DNA from: Tubulanus polymorphus
Lineage: Eukaryota > Nemertea > Palaeonemertea > Tubulaniformes > Tubulanidae
NCBI RefSeq assembly: GCF_964204645.1
Contig: NC_134033.1
Span: 2,539,631-2,603,630, forward strand
Length of the DNA stretch: 64,000 nucleotides
Reading direction: 5' to 3'
In this document: piece after piece, positions 11,215 through 24,400 of the stretch
Layout of the letters: each line of letters begins with the position of its first letter
Numbering within the stretch: position 1 is the stretch's first letter
The notes under the pieces: generated by a model
The model's input: only the letters and a program-made list of their open reading frames with translations
What the model was told of the DNA's origin: nothing
The model's database searches: none
Translations under genes and position numbers: made by a program

Positions 11215-14200
11215 ATGCCGGGGCCGTCGAAATTCCAACCTACCCGCGACCAGCGCAGGGGGCCCGGTACGAAAGACGTGTCGTTCACGTTACCGGGAAC
11301 CAGTACGGGTATCAGGCGGCCGGAGGTCGTACCGAGCGTCGTAGTTCCTCAACAGCAGTCGACCGAGAGAATGATGACGCCCAGCGTCGACGTGGATCTC
11401 ATGTCGGACCCGAACACGATTCTACCGATCGTCGGAGGGAATCTAGCTCGCAAAAACTCGGCTTTAGAATCGATTACTGATCGACTATCGAAGGTGAACG
11501 AAATTGAATAGATGAAAATGACGCCATATTGCGGCGGGAGATATTTAGATTCGAATTCTTAACGGCGTAATTGAATGCTGAATTATTGCCTTGAAGCAAT
11601 GCGACTCAAAATCTGTCTTTACATTTCCTGATTATTTCAGGCTCTGAACGACTTCGAAAGTCTCTACGACGACAGTCAATCTGAAGAGGTGAGACGTATT
11701 AGAAATTCACGAGACTCCCCCAAACAATTCAGAAATCAATCTGCAATCTCGGCATTGCATGGTTTTACAACCATTCTTCTAGTTTATGATCGTCCACACT
11801 TCACACGTGTTCAGTGCTTCACCCGAGACATTTGTAAATTGAAAATAAACTAAAATACACCAGATATTAGACATTTTATCAGCACACTTTCAAAAACTGA
11901 TCATCCACACTTCACATGTGTTCAGTACTTCACCCGAGACATTTGTAAATTGAAAATAAACTAAAATACACCAGATATTAGACATTTTATCAGCACACTT
12001 TCAAAAACTGATCATCCACACTTCACATGTGTTCAGTACTTCACCCGAGACATTTGTAAATTGAAAATAAACTAAAATACACCAGATATTAGACATTTTA
12101 TCAGCACACTTTCAAAAACTGATCATCCACACTTCACATGTATTCAGTACTTCATCTGAGACATTTTTAATTGAAAATGAACACCGAACACCAGACATCA
12201 GACATTTTATCAGCACACTTTCAAAAACCGATCATCCACACTTCACAGTATTCAAAAGTGTTTTAAAGTCAATAAGAATGGATGCAGATTGATATCAAGT
12301 CATAACTCGTTGTGTCAAAATCGTTTGAAAACTTAATTCCAAAAGTTTGTGACTGCATGAGATTTTGAGGATTTCGAAACAAGTTTGCTTTGTTTATTTT
12401 GTCTAGGACTATATGTTGGCGGAGTTGACGGAAGAGGTCAACGGCATGGAAAGCGGCGCTGTAAGTATGAATTTGTCAGTTATGATGTAATAAGAAAGAA
12501 TTATAGCAGAACAAGACAAAATCTGGCCGTAGTAACGTTACAAAAATAGCCACACAGACACCGGTATAATCAACTTCGTTCTACCTAATTTTATAGATGA
12601 AAGTAAAAATCAAAACGTTCTTGAATCGTTACAAGGATATGTCGAAGCAAATGAATTCGGTTAACTCGTCACGTGACGAGGTAAGACGAGCAATTTCGAA
12701 ATCGGCACGAAATTCCGATACAGTCTATGCATATTCAAATCGCTTCTTTCCGCATTTCAGGCATTGTACGACCTAGCCGATGTAAGTGGCCGAATCTTTT
12801 TCTAAACAATCTACGTAAAAATATTCATTTTTCGAGCGTTTTACAGCGCTATAGAAAATATCACGTATCATGTATTTTGGGATTATTTCATTTTATTGAT
12901 CAATTTCATTCAAATAGACCTTAATTACATACGATTATGGTTTCTCTTACAAAAACATTGCGATGAACTTTGAAGCACACGCCTTAAGCCTGAAGGCTAT
13001 AATAACTCTTTACAGAGAAAGTAGAACACGATTTTTTGAAGAGTTTGTATTGAATTTATTTTCAGTGGTTTACAATGGACCGAACTGATATGGTAGGCAG
13101 AATAAATATTCAATGATTATTTTTCAAAAAAGCACATATCTGTCCATATTTGATAATTTACGTTTCATTTTGTTCGGTTTGTAGAATTTGTAGAATTTTG
13201 ATTTTGTTAAAAAGAATTTTCTCCGTTTTCTGTCTTACTAGGATTCATTAACGATGTCTTTCGCTAAGAAACAGGACGACGGTGAATTGCAGTAAGTGAT
13301 AACAAATCTAGAATGCAATATTTTCCGAGAGATTTTAGATGTTTTACCGACCTTACATTTCGTGTCTACATAGAACTGTGTACGCCGACGCGAAGGTCGG
13401 TTTTCAAAAATTGAAGAACATTCAGGAGGATTTGCACCAGAAATTTGTCTCGGGCGAAAATACGTCCGCCTTACAAAGGTATTTCGAAAATTTGGCTACC
13501 AACGCTGGCTAATTAGGTCTGGCGGGAGGGGTTTTTGTATTTAATTTGATCGTCGGTCTAAACGGATTATAACCTTCTAATCTTTGAGCACATACTTCGA
13601 ATTGGTGTTATGACTGTTGAAATAATGCAGTCTGATTAAGAGTCAATTTGACAGAGATAAGAGTCTCAGAACTCCTTCAATACAGTGTAAACTGATCAAA
13701 AAATGTGACAAAATAATGGCTCATTCAGATTGCATAATCGAACTGGCCATATCAAGACCGATATAGGAATGATGCACTCAAGACATTGAACGAAAATCAG
13801 TGTCACAAGATAAAGTTTAGGCTATTAGTGCATGAAACTCTATTGACACGACGGAACGGGCTTCGAGGTTGGCCGTGACAACTTTGGCGGCCACTTTGAC
13901 CTAAAAGCTATTACGAGTGTTAGGCCAATCCTACCAGCACGGTGAATATCATTTAAAAGAATGGTTCCAGGCATTTTTGTCGATAAATCTTTTGGTTTTC
14001 GCAGGGAAAAAGATAAAATGCAATCGGAGGTTTTGGAAAATTTTCGGAAAGTCAAACAGGGTACGAAAACTTTAATTGATCGGCAACAACTTCGAATAAA
14101 TTCAACTTTCCTCTTGGTACAAAATATTGTATGTTTGTTTTGTTGCTTATTTTCAGTCAGCGCCGAAGAAGCCACTAACCTCGAACGAACAGACGCCGCT

Positions 14201-15384
14201 TGGAAGTACGCCGCGTCCGAAATCTGCGGGATGCTTCACAAAGTCCGCGACAAAGGCATTCAAGGTTCGGCCATCGCGGAAGCGAGAAAAGATCGTCGGT
14301 TCCCAACATCTTCTGTATAGACTAAAAATAGAAAAAAAAATGTTTTCAAATTGTTTCAGATGTTGCCGAATTCGAGAGACATCTAAACAATCTTTTAGAG
14401 ACCCTAGAATCCGAACAGATGAACCTACAAAGGTATGAACGAACAATGCATCTAAAACGAGATATTCTCGTGACTATAGCGCCTCTATCGGACGATGAAT
14501 GAACCGATCTCAAATGCAGTATCACGTGACTAACGGTCTCGTCTACGATTGGTCGGTTGCTCGATTCGTCGTCGGTGATTGGCTGAGAGTTGGCCACTAC
14601 TCGTCGACGATCAAAATAGTTATTGGCATAATTTCTAGTATCACCGACAGATGTCGTCAGTGTCAATCACTTCCCATCCTCAATCACTGCCATTTATTAG
14701 TAAAGTGAATGGCTATTTATTTTCTTCAGAATGGATGCCGAACTTCAGGAGAAGAAATTGGTGAGCGTTGAAATCGTTAACTGAAAATCACCTGTTTTAA
14801 AATCCCTTGTGTTCAGAATTAGAGAGTTTGTCAGTTCAAATTTTACGTAAAATATTACAAAATCACCATTTCATATTTAGTCGAAAAAATTGTATATTTT
14901 TCTCGGATTTGTACGGAAGCCCCTAGGTGACATACGAGAAAATTTTTCCACAATTTTGACTTATTAAGTCGAATTTTGACATAATAAGTCGAATTTCGAC
15001 TTAATAAGTCGAATTTCGTGTTAATTAAGTCGAATTTCGTCTTAATAAGTCGAATTTCGACTTAATAAGTCGAATTTCGACATAATTAGTCGAATTTCGT
15101 GTTAATTAAGTCGAATTTCGTCTTAATAAGTCGAATTTCGAGTTAATTCAACTTATTATGTCGAAATTATTTTTTTTATTATTCTTTATTCACGAATTAA
15201 ATTACACTAGAAAATTACAACAAGATAATATAATAAAATAATGTAATTCAAGTCGATGGACACCAGGAGAAGTTACAAACTTATATCCATAAAACATGGC
15301 CCTGGCGCCCATAGAAATCAAACACACGCACGCACACACACACATGTACACAACCCTGCACCACAACACTCACGCATACGCATA

Positions 15385-15416
<32 letters not shown>

Positions 15417-18400
15417 CACACATCCATTCGACTTATTAAGTCGACATTCGACTTATTAAGTCGAAATTCGACTTATTATGTCGAAATTCGACTTAATAAG
15501 TCGAAATTATGAAAAAAATTATCTCATATGTCACCTAGGGGCTTCCGTAGATTTGAGTTCAAGTTAAGTGAAGTATTTATTTTTACGCTTCGTATCCGCG
15601 GATTGAAGATCGCTCGTAATGAAGTTCTTACAACAATGAAGTTCTTACAATAAACCTCCTACGTTTTAGATTTGCGACAAGTGGTCGGAAGAGAATCAAG
15701 TGCTGCAAAACGAAATACTGAGACTTAAAGAGAACTCGGTTAAAATGAAGCAGAAACTTAAGAACGCCACCAAGGTAAAATACGATATACAATATCAAAT
15801 ACATCAAATACATTCATGAATATTCACTGTAATTGTCAATCAATTGTTTAAATCTATTCAAAAAAAATTCACAAGTTCATTTCAGTGATACCTTAATTAA
15901 CTATAAAATCCCATCATTGGAATGAACCAATCGAGCAGATGTTAATTCGATATTTCGACGGTGTTGCGGGGTTCCCACTAAAAGAAGCCTGTTCAATGAC
16001 ACTGCTCGGGGGGTGCTACTCCAGGCATTGAAAATGTTGAATATCTGTACAGCGGTTTCTCGCTCTCGTTTAGGAACTGAGTAAGCACGACCCCAGCGTA
16101 CAAGTCTTCGTCGAAGAAGACGAAGATAAAGAAGCGGTTAGTATATGAGATTATTAGAAAAAAGGCTCCGTTCAACTATAGACATATAGACTGTCGGTTG
16201 AGCAAAATAAGAAACCTCGAATTCATAAATTTTCTCGGAAATAAATCCAGGAAAGATTGAGAATTGTAATGCGTTGATTTTAACCAAAACAGAAAATGCA
16301 GATGCGATAATAAGATACTCTAAAAATGATGTTTTTTCGATGATTGCATAATGATGCTGATAGGCAGAAAACCCGTTATCGCTGCGCTGCTATTTGCAGC
16401 TATATTACTAAGCTGATGTTTTCCGACGTTTTGCTAATATAAAGAGATGTTTCTTAATTTTTTGTCTAGTCGCGTGGAGGTGGCTTTAGCCGCGGTGGAG
16501 GGGGTCCAGATCCCACCATTCTGAAAGTTCAACTCAAAGACGCTCGCAAACAACTGGAAAATCTGAGAAAGGTACATTTAACCTCTTTAAAATTGAAATT
16601 ATGCAGTCATGTCTAAAAGTGTTTTTTTTTTAAATTTTAAGACGGGTCTTAAGTTGTTTGATTGGTTAAAGAACTAGGTTTTAAACCTAAGCCAAGCCCT
16701 GAGTATGCAGCTGGCCATTGAGTTTTGTTTTGTCTAATTAAGTTCAGATAATTCGAATGTCAACTGAGAAACTAACGTCTAAAAATGAATAATCTTTCTG
16801 ATGTGAAATGAAACGGATCTTCTAACAACTCGAGTTATTATTTCTAGGAAAAAGAAGAAATGACGGAAAGAATTGAAAAACTCACCGAAACCAACGAGGA
16901 TCAAGTAAATGATGACTAAATACGAACGACATTTTTTGAATATTTTTTTTTGTGGCGAAATCTCGATCAAATTTAAGGGATTCTGAATGTGTTTTTACCA
17001 CTATTCAGGCGGACACGATAATGAACCTTGAGGAGGACAAAAGTCGATTGAAAAAGAACGTCGATAAATTGTCGAAACAAATGATCGAAATGGCGAAAAC
17101 CGAACGGAAAGAATCTTCCAGATCGTTCAGGTATGAGATATCTAAAAAAACCATGCAGGGCATCGTTGCAAAGATCGACATCAAGAAGCATCGAAAATGA
17201 AATTCAGTTTTAGATATGTAGTGTAGTATGTTTGGCTAACAAGTGCAGGACACTTGCCGTACAAAACCAAAAACAAATCGAAACTGGGGATTCACAAACT
17301 TTGACGGTCTTTCATGTAAATTACTCATTGTGTTTGCCAACGGCGTAAATCATGTCGAAAAAGTACACGGCAGTTATACTTTTTGGCCCAGTTCCATAGC
17401 CATGGCTTAGTCGTAAGACCGATGTAAGACCATCTTAGTTCTATAACTAATCTAACAACTTAAGAGCAGTCTTAAGATTTAAGACCTTTTTGGACTTATA
17501 GGTCTCAACTAAGGAACCAGCCCCTTACGTTGATAGAGAGTTATAGAGAAACTAACAGTTAGTCGATGTTTGTCTACTGTCAATTCTTATCAAAATCCTT
17601 CACGCTTTGAAAGTTTTCTTATCACTCATAGGAAATAACTCAGGATATTGGGTTTTTTATTGCAAACATTTTTGATTGTGGGTTCTTTGTTCTCGAAAAT
17701 CTTGCCAGTTTCTTTACTCCCTGTACTGAAGAATAGATTATGATCTCTTTCAATAATCAATAGCTATTATATATCTTAAGTATCATCATAATTTCACATT
17801 TCGTAATATCCATATTTTCGCGAGCCCATTCATGTGTATATATTTTCAACCGTTTTGTAAATATTCGTAGAGGAGCCGCGTGTTAACCGCGGGTGTACTA
17901 TAAACACAGCGAGACTCTCTCTCCCACTCCCACCCACTCTCTCTCCCACTCCCGCCCACTCTCTCTCCCACTCCCACCCACTCTCTCTCCCACTCCCGCC
18001 CACTCTCTCTCCCACTCCCGCCCACTCTCTCTCCCACTCCCGCCCACTCTCTCTCCCACTCCCACCCACTCTCTCTCCCACTCCCGCCCACTCTCTCTCC
18101 CACTCCCACCCACTCTCTCTCCCACTCCCGCCCACCCTCTCTCCCACTCCCACCCACTCTCTCTCCCACTCCCGCTCACTCTCTCCATACCCTGTATTCT
18201 ATCTTACACAATGATACTTTTTCAGCGGAAGTCTCAGCGGAATCACGATACGGCCGTCGGAACGCAAGATCGTCTCGAACGTCTGCCCGAAATGTCAAGG
18301 TCGCGTATCCAGGACGCCGAGCACGTTGAAGACGAAAGCGGCTTCGAGCGGAGAAATACAACTGGTAACAAATTTGAAAAGGACCAATTTGAAAAACTTT

Positions 18401-21400
18401 CGCGCGTTTCGATTGGCCTCTGCTTGAATTATGGTACTACACTTCTGGTACGTTCGTTTCGACTAGAATAATCTCTACTTCTAATCGGTTAACCTGATAG
18501 AAGCGGCCGGTAGAGAGTTTGTAATCTATAAACCTGATAGAAGCGGCCGGTAGAGAGTTTGTAATCTATAAACCTGATAGAAGCGGCCGGTAGAGAGTTT
18601 GTAATCTATAAACCTGATAGAAGCGGCCGGTAGAGAGTTTGTAATCTGTAAACCTGATAGAAGCGACCGGTAGAGAGTTTGTAATCTGTAAACCCGATAG
18701 AAGCTGCCGGTAGAGAGTTTGTAATCTGTAAACCCGATAGAAGCGGCCGGTAGAGAGTTTGTAATCTGTAAACCTGATAGAAGCGGCCGGTAGAGAGTTC
18801 GTAATCTGTAAACCTGATAGAAGCGGCCGGTAGAGAGTTTGTAATCTGTAAACCTGATAGAAGCGGCCGGTAGAGAGTTTGTGTAATCCAGAATTGCCTT
18901 CGTAAGCTGGAATTTGGTCAATCGGAACTTGCCTAAAATGCGTTGTATACATTCATCAGTTTCAAACTAATCCAAATATCCCATTTTTCGATCTCGGACG
19001 CGCACGGCATATACGGGAAAACGTTTGTCAAAACATCTTTTGCCTCGCTGTGTGGGTCGGGCTATATATTATGGGAACTTTCTGTACCGTTAAAAAGACG
19101 TCTATTTACGGTACCTAATCCGACTATAAACTCGGAGAAAAGACGCTCGATGACGCGTTCTTCTTCGAATCGATCGTCGAAAACGAAAAAATTCTGACGG
19201 CATTTTTTCCGGTCAATTTAGGCGACGGGTAAACAGGAACCGGACGGGGACACGTTGCTCACACAGTTGAATCACGAACGCGAACGAAGTCACGCGATCA
19301 TACAAAAACTGCAACAACAGCTAAACGTCGCCAACAACGAGATATCAATTCTACAACAGCTCTCGACAGGCTCTTCGGTAAATCAGTTCTCGGCATTAAG
19401 TGTCGAATTCGTCGGCGAATCGCGTTCGCTCTAAACGGATCTAACCGTCGATAAGTTGTTTATTTAGATTTCAATGTACGTAATTATGTATAACATATTT
19501 TGCTTGACATTACAAGAGACACTTTTCCGTAATATTTCACGCCGCTGATAAAGTAGAGCCCTACGTGCCTTTTTTAACATCGCTTAAAACCGTTCGAGTG
19601 TTTCCTCGTCCAACGAAAGCCGAGCCCTTAATTTAAGAAAATCTTTTACTCATTGCCCTTAATCTAGAAAATCTTTTACTCAAAAATATGCCTATACGAT
19701 AGCTGCCTCGTGTTCTGAATTAGAGAACTAGGACAGTCAACTCAATCAACTCATCCTCTTTAAACCTGCTCGAACAGTAGTAGTGGCAGGCTGGATCCGC
19801 CCCTGGATACTATCTATCCCCGATTCTGTTTTCTGACGCCTCGTAATGAAGTCGTTTTCATTGTTTCGTATAGGCTCCGATGCCGACTCCTGTTCCAGAT
19901 CCGGACACCCAAAAGGTAAAGACTTCAAATATCCGCTTTCACGGCGACTCTATATCTGCCAACACCGGGGTCCATTTTCACGAAATAGTGTTAACTTAAA
20001 TTTTTGGTTTCATCGCCACTTGTTGCATTCATTTGGTTTCAATGAAGCAAAACGATTCTAGCTTAAAGTAGACCCAGTTTTTATTGGTTAAATTGGCTCT
20101 TCAAGGGCTATTGTAACAGCAATGTAAAAACCAGGTCAAAATGGCCTTAATTTATTAGATAAGCCATGCACTTTAGAGTCCATGGGTCAGCAATGTGCTT
20201 GATCTATACTCTCTTCGGGTGCGATGACTTGAGAATCTTTCTCGGCTTAGTCAACATTATTTTTTTTTCAATAATAGACAAATTTGAAAATATGATTTCA
20301 GCTGCCTGGCCCGTCTGCCATCGACTCCAAGTTGGACTATCTAGGTCTGGTAGTGGCAGCACCCACCGACAAGAATACTGCGGTAAGATAATGAAATATC
20401 ACATTTAGAAATAGTTTCGAAGAATTACCGAATCCAGTAGTTGGTGCTTCGTACACGTAGGCTCCTATCTTTTTACTAGTGAAATAAATGTTTTTTATTC
20501 AATCTTTTTCAGACTGTTAACGGTATGAAGAAAATGTTCGACAAAGAAATCCAAACCGAAGGAGTAAAGCAGGTTGTTGTATTAACAGTTTCTATGCCTG
20601 CCCCCTGGGCTTCGGGGATCCTTTTCAGGTCATCCGTACTTTACGTGAGAAATGGTGATTGCAGTTTGGAGCGGCGCGGCACAAGCAGCAATTCGACAAC
20701 TCACCTTGTATCACAATGTCGTATGCAATACTTCTACTACTAATACGCCATCTATCGTATATTTTCAGTATAGCGTTCTACCGCCGATCGAAGGTAAACC
20801 GGCCGAACACCTGGACGCGTTAATGCCTCAGTATAACGTAGCGAAAATGATGCGCGAAAACTGCGACCCGGAAGATCTGGCCCACAAAACCGATTTGACC
20901 TACGAAACCTTTTTGAAACAGGTTCGAATTTTGCCGATTTCGCATCGCATAAAGTTTCAAGGTGAAGAGAGATTCTTAGAATTTTCTGAAGCCATAGAAG
21001 ACCCTTTTAGAGAAACAAGGCTTGCGGATCTATATTACGAAAGATACCAGGAAAGACAATTGCCTCCATGGTTTCCTTATTTCCCTAACTCAGAAATATC
21101 TCACGCTACGAATCAATGGATTCAGAAAGAATCAGGACAAATCAATCAAGACCCTCCTTTTCAGACAGTTAGTTACTTTGAGGAGTACATTTGAACTGCT
21201 GTAAATATGAAGCCTGCTTTACATGAATATTAAAATTTGCTAGCATTATCATAATGACACCACTAATTACTACACTTAAGACTTTCGATTCATAATTCCA
21301 CAATTTATCTAACAGTCGTCTTTTTGTAGTTTGCATACATTTGCATAGATTTGCATTAACTGTAATGCACGACTGTAAGGACTGTAAATTGTAAGGCTAG

Positions 21401-24400
21401 AATTGTTACCGGTCAATTCAATTCAAATTCAAAATTAATGATATCAGACGCTGTATCATTATTCATTTGTCGATAATATTTAGTCATATACAAGAACTTT
21501 GATTTCAGTTTGTGATTAACGCTTCACTTGTTTCAGCTAAGGGATATTCTGGAACACGTCGAGTCGTTTGTTCAGTACACCGATCGGTTTTTGAACGAGG
21601 AAACAGCGGCGATGTCGATAGCTAACAAAAAAATCCGGTCAGAAATGCCCGCCGCGAAACAGAGGATCGCCGATAGAGTAAGATATGTTTTCGATATTCA
21701 AATGTTCAAAATAACCGTCGAATTCAGGTAAGCCCGAGAGGATGACTAAGCTTAGGCTACTTCTAAAAGGTTTTGGAAACATTTTGAGACATTTTCGATC
21801 ATCGAAACGGCATATCGAAGGTGTATATAGCAAGGCCTACTGAAGGTTTATATTAGATGCATTTTAAAGCATTCTTAAGCAGAAAACTAGAGTAATTAAT
21901 CAGACTCCAAAAAATATAAGGCAGTAAAAAGCTGAGAGTTCATGCAGTTTAAAACTTAAGTGTCTTGTACGAGACCCCTAAGACTCCCTGGACATAATCC
22001 TGCAGTGAACGAATGAAAAATTTTCAAGTTCAAGCTAAATTTGACCATAGTGAAACTGTTACTGAAACTAGATGGATGTTTTTCTAACAGGAATTGAAGA
22101 AGTTGCCCGGTATTGACACCTACGATAAAGGCGACGCGATAAACGAAGCTTTAGAGAACTACATGGAACCGAGGTCAGTCAAGTCCTAGCTGCTCCTCAT
22201 AAGCAGTTACCCTCAAACCTCACTCCTCATAGGCTGCATCCAAGAAAGATTCATAAGCTTACTAACTAATACTTAGAAATATAGCAAGAACCTATAGGCT
22301 GAGCAAGCGTGGTTGTCACCAGAGGGGTCGGGTTGGTGACAACCCCGCTTTCTGAATCCAAGTTCCGAATTCTTAGATTTCCAAATTTTGTTTTACTTTT
22401 CATATTCCGGAAATTTCATCAATATTTTACTCTAAAACGTGCTCTGAAAAAAAATGAACACTATTTAAGAACATTTATCCAATTTCAATGATTCAGAAAT
22501 ACTCGTTTGCCTTCGGCCCTCTGCGCATACAGCGCGAAGTATGGCATAGTTCCACTCGTATTTATTCTGACCCCATTAAAGAAATCCTAGTGTCGACCCT
22601 TGCAAGCTTTTATGATTTCACTAAAACAGAGTTTCTATTCTACACAGCGCCTTACCACCGACCCCCCGCACACCGGCGCCTGGCGGTCGACAACGCCGTA
22701 CGTCGATAGTAGCGACACCTATGATCGAAACGACGTGGGAAGAACAGATAGAAGTGTTCGCGCTCAACACAGCGCGACAACTGATCGAAAATACTAAACT
22801 TCAACCGCCGAAAGCGAGCATATTCAGTCGACCAATCGCCTTCTTGCTCAGCGATCAGATGACGCTGATTGGTCGATACGCGCGCGAGATCCTATTGGCT
22901 GCCGATAAATTGATACACTACGGACTCAAGAATCAGGTACGTCCGGGTTCGAACCCCGCATTGTAGCAATATTTCGACATCACTCAGAACAGGAAAAAGA
23001 CATTTTCTGAAACAAAGAATTAAATTTTTGACGCCGCCATTTTAATATCCGTCATCTTCCTCAAGCAAATATATTCTAGTTTTCAATTTTGTGGAACTTT
23101 TTTAATCTCGGCCCCCATTTTGGAGTCTGGTGTTTTCTTTATTTTCAGCAAAGTCAATATACTGTATTATACAATATAGCGGCGACGAGCGGATATCCTT
23201 CGATACCGTCTGCGAAAACACCGGCGCCGTCCATGTTCCCGGCAGGACGAGAGGATTTCGGAGCGTTCCGTATGACGACCCCGAAACTGTCTAAATCGAC
23301 CAGCGAACATAGCATCATACGACCGTACCAGGTCAGTAGCGCAAACGTCTAAACACATTTACCCCTGGTGCTGGGTTTTGATGAATTTGAATTCAACCCT
23401 CGACTTTGACTTAAATCTCAGGGCCTCCAATCTCAGGCATCTCCAAGAAATCTTAGAACTTGATTTCACAATAATTCTGCACGAATAATAGAACCTTCTG
23501 AAATAAGCGCGTTTAAGGGTCGATTTCATTTATAGTTCACCAGTTCTGTACCTTCGAACTGGGTTCGTACTAGTCCTGAAAATCCTGGTAAAGTCATAGC
23601 AATTAGTGATTATTTTTTCAAGGCTTGATTAAGTTGTGAAATTTTCAGTTGTGAAAAATCTATTGAATTTTAGAAAAAAAAATGCGTTGTTAGTAATTGT
23701 TAGTAATTGTGAGTAATAGTGGTTTCAGGTACGGTATCAACGTCATCTAGATCAAAGTTATTGAAATAAGTAATCATTCTTTCAGGGCTTGGAAATTTTC
23801 AGTTTTATGTTTGAAGCCGTGAAAAATGTTTATAATTCTAGAAATATTGTCTAAATTCTTATTCTTGGGGTTTAGCGCTGCAGGCTTAATATTGATTTTG
23901 ATAAACTTTCAATTCTGCCTTAGACAGTGTAAAACATGCCCCATTATGGCAACATGGATATTTGGCAATGGAAAAGGTATTGAAAATTGAAGACTGCAAA
24001 TAGTAAGAACCCTATAATCGTTTCCATCAGGCGTCTAAGTCTGACGTTAAAATAAATACTTCCTCGTGCATTTATACAAACGTTGTCACTGTCTCTTGAA
24101 GGCCAGATTATTACTAACACCGCGATCGAACAAAAATTGCGTGTCGATCTTTTCAAAGCGAACATTCTACCGCGCGAGAGTTCGTCGTTAATGAGCGAAA
24201 CGTGTTTCTTAATAATTCACGATATATAGTTCATAATGGACATTTCTCTCCAATTCAGAGTCGCCGCACAAGTGCGCGCAAAAATACCTCGTGCCTACAG
24301 GTTGTATACACGAACATAACTATAGTTCGGCGTATTTATGTCACAATTAGTCAACCCATACAGGCGTGAAAAAAGACAGTTACTTTATGGCATGTTTATG

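Noticed and set aside
17830-18188. Gly-Trp-Glu-Arg repeat ORFs on the minus strand
   Set aside because: They are translations of the 22-bp pyrimidine repeat in intron 17.
17893-18471. 192-codon plus-strand ORF across exon 18
   Set aside because: It uses the wrong frame. The phase from exon 17 selects GSLSGITIRPSERK...CPKC, which fits both splice sites.
18526-18952. YRLQTLYRPLLSGL repeat ORFs on the minus strand
   Set aside because: They are translations of the 40-bp minisatellite in intron 18.
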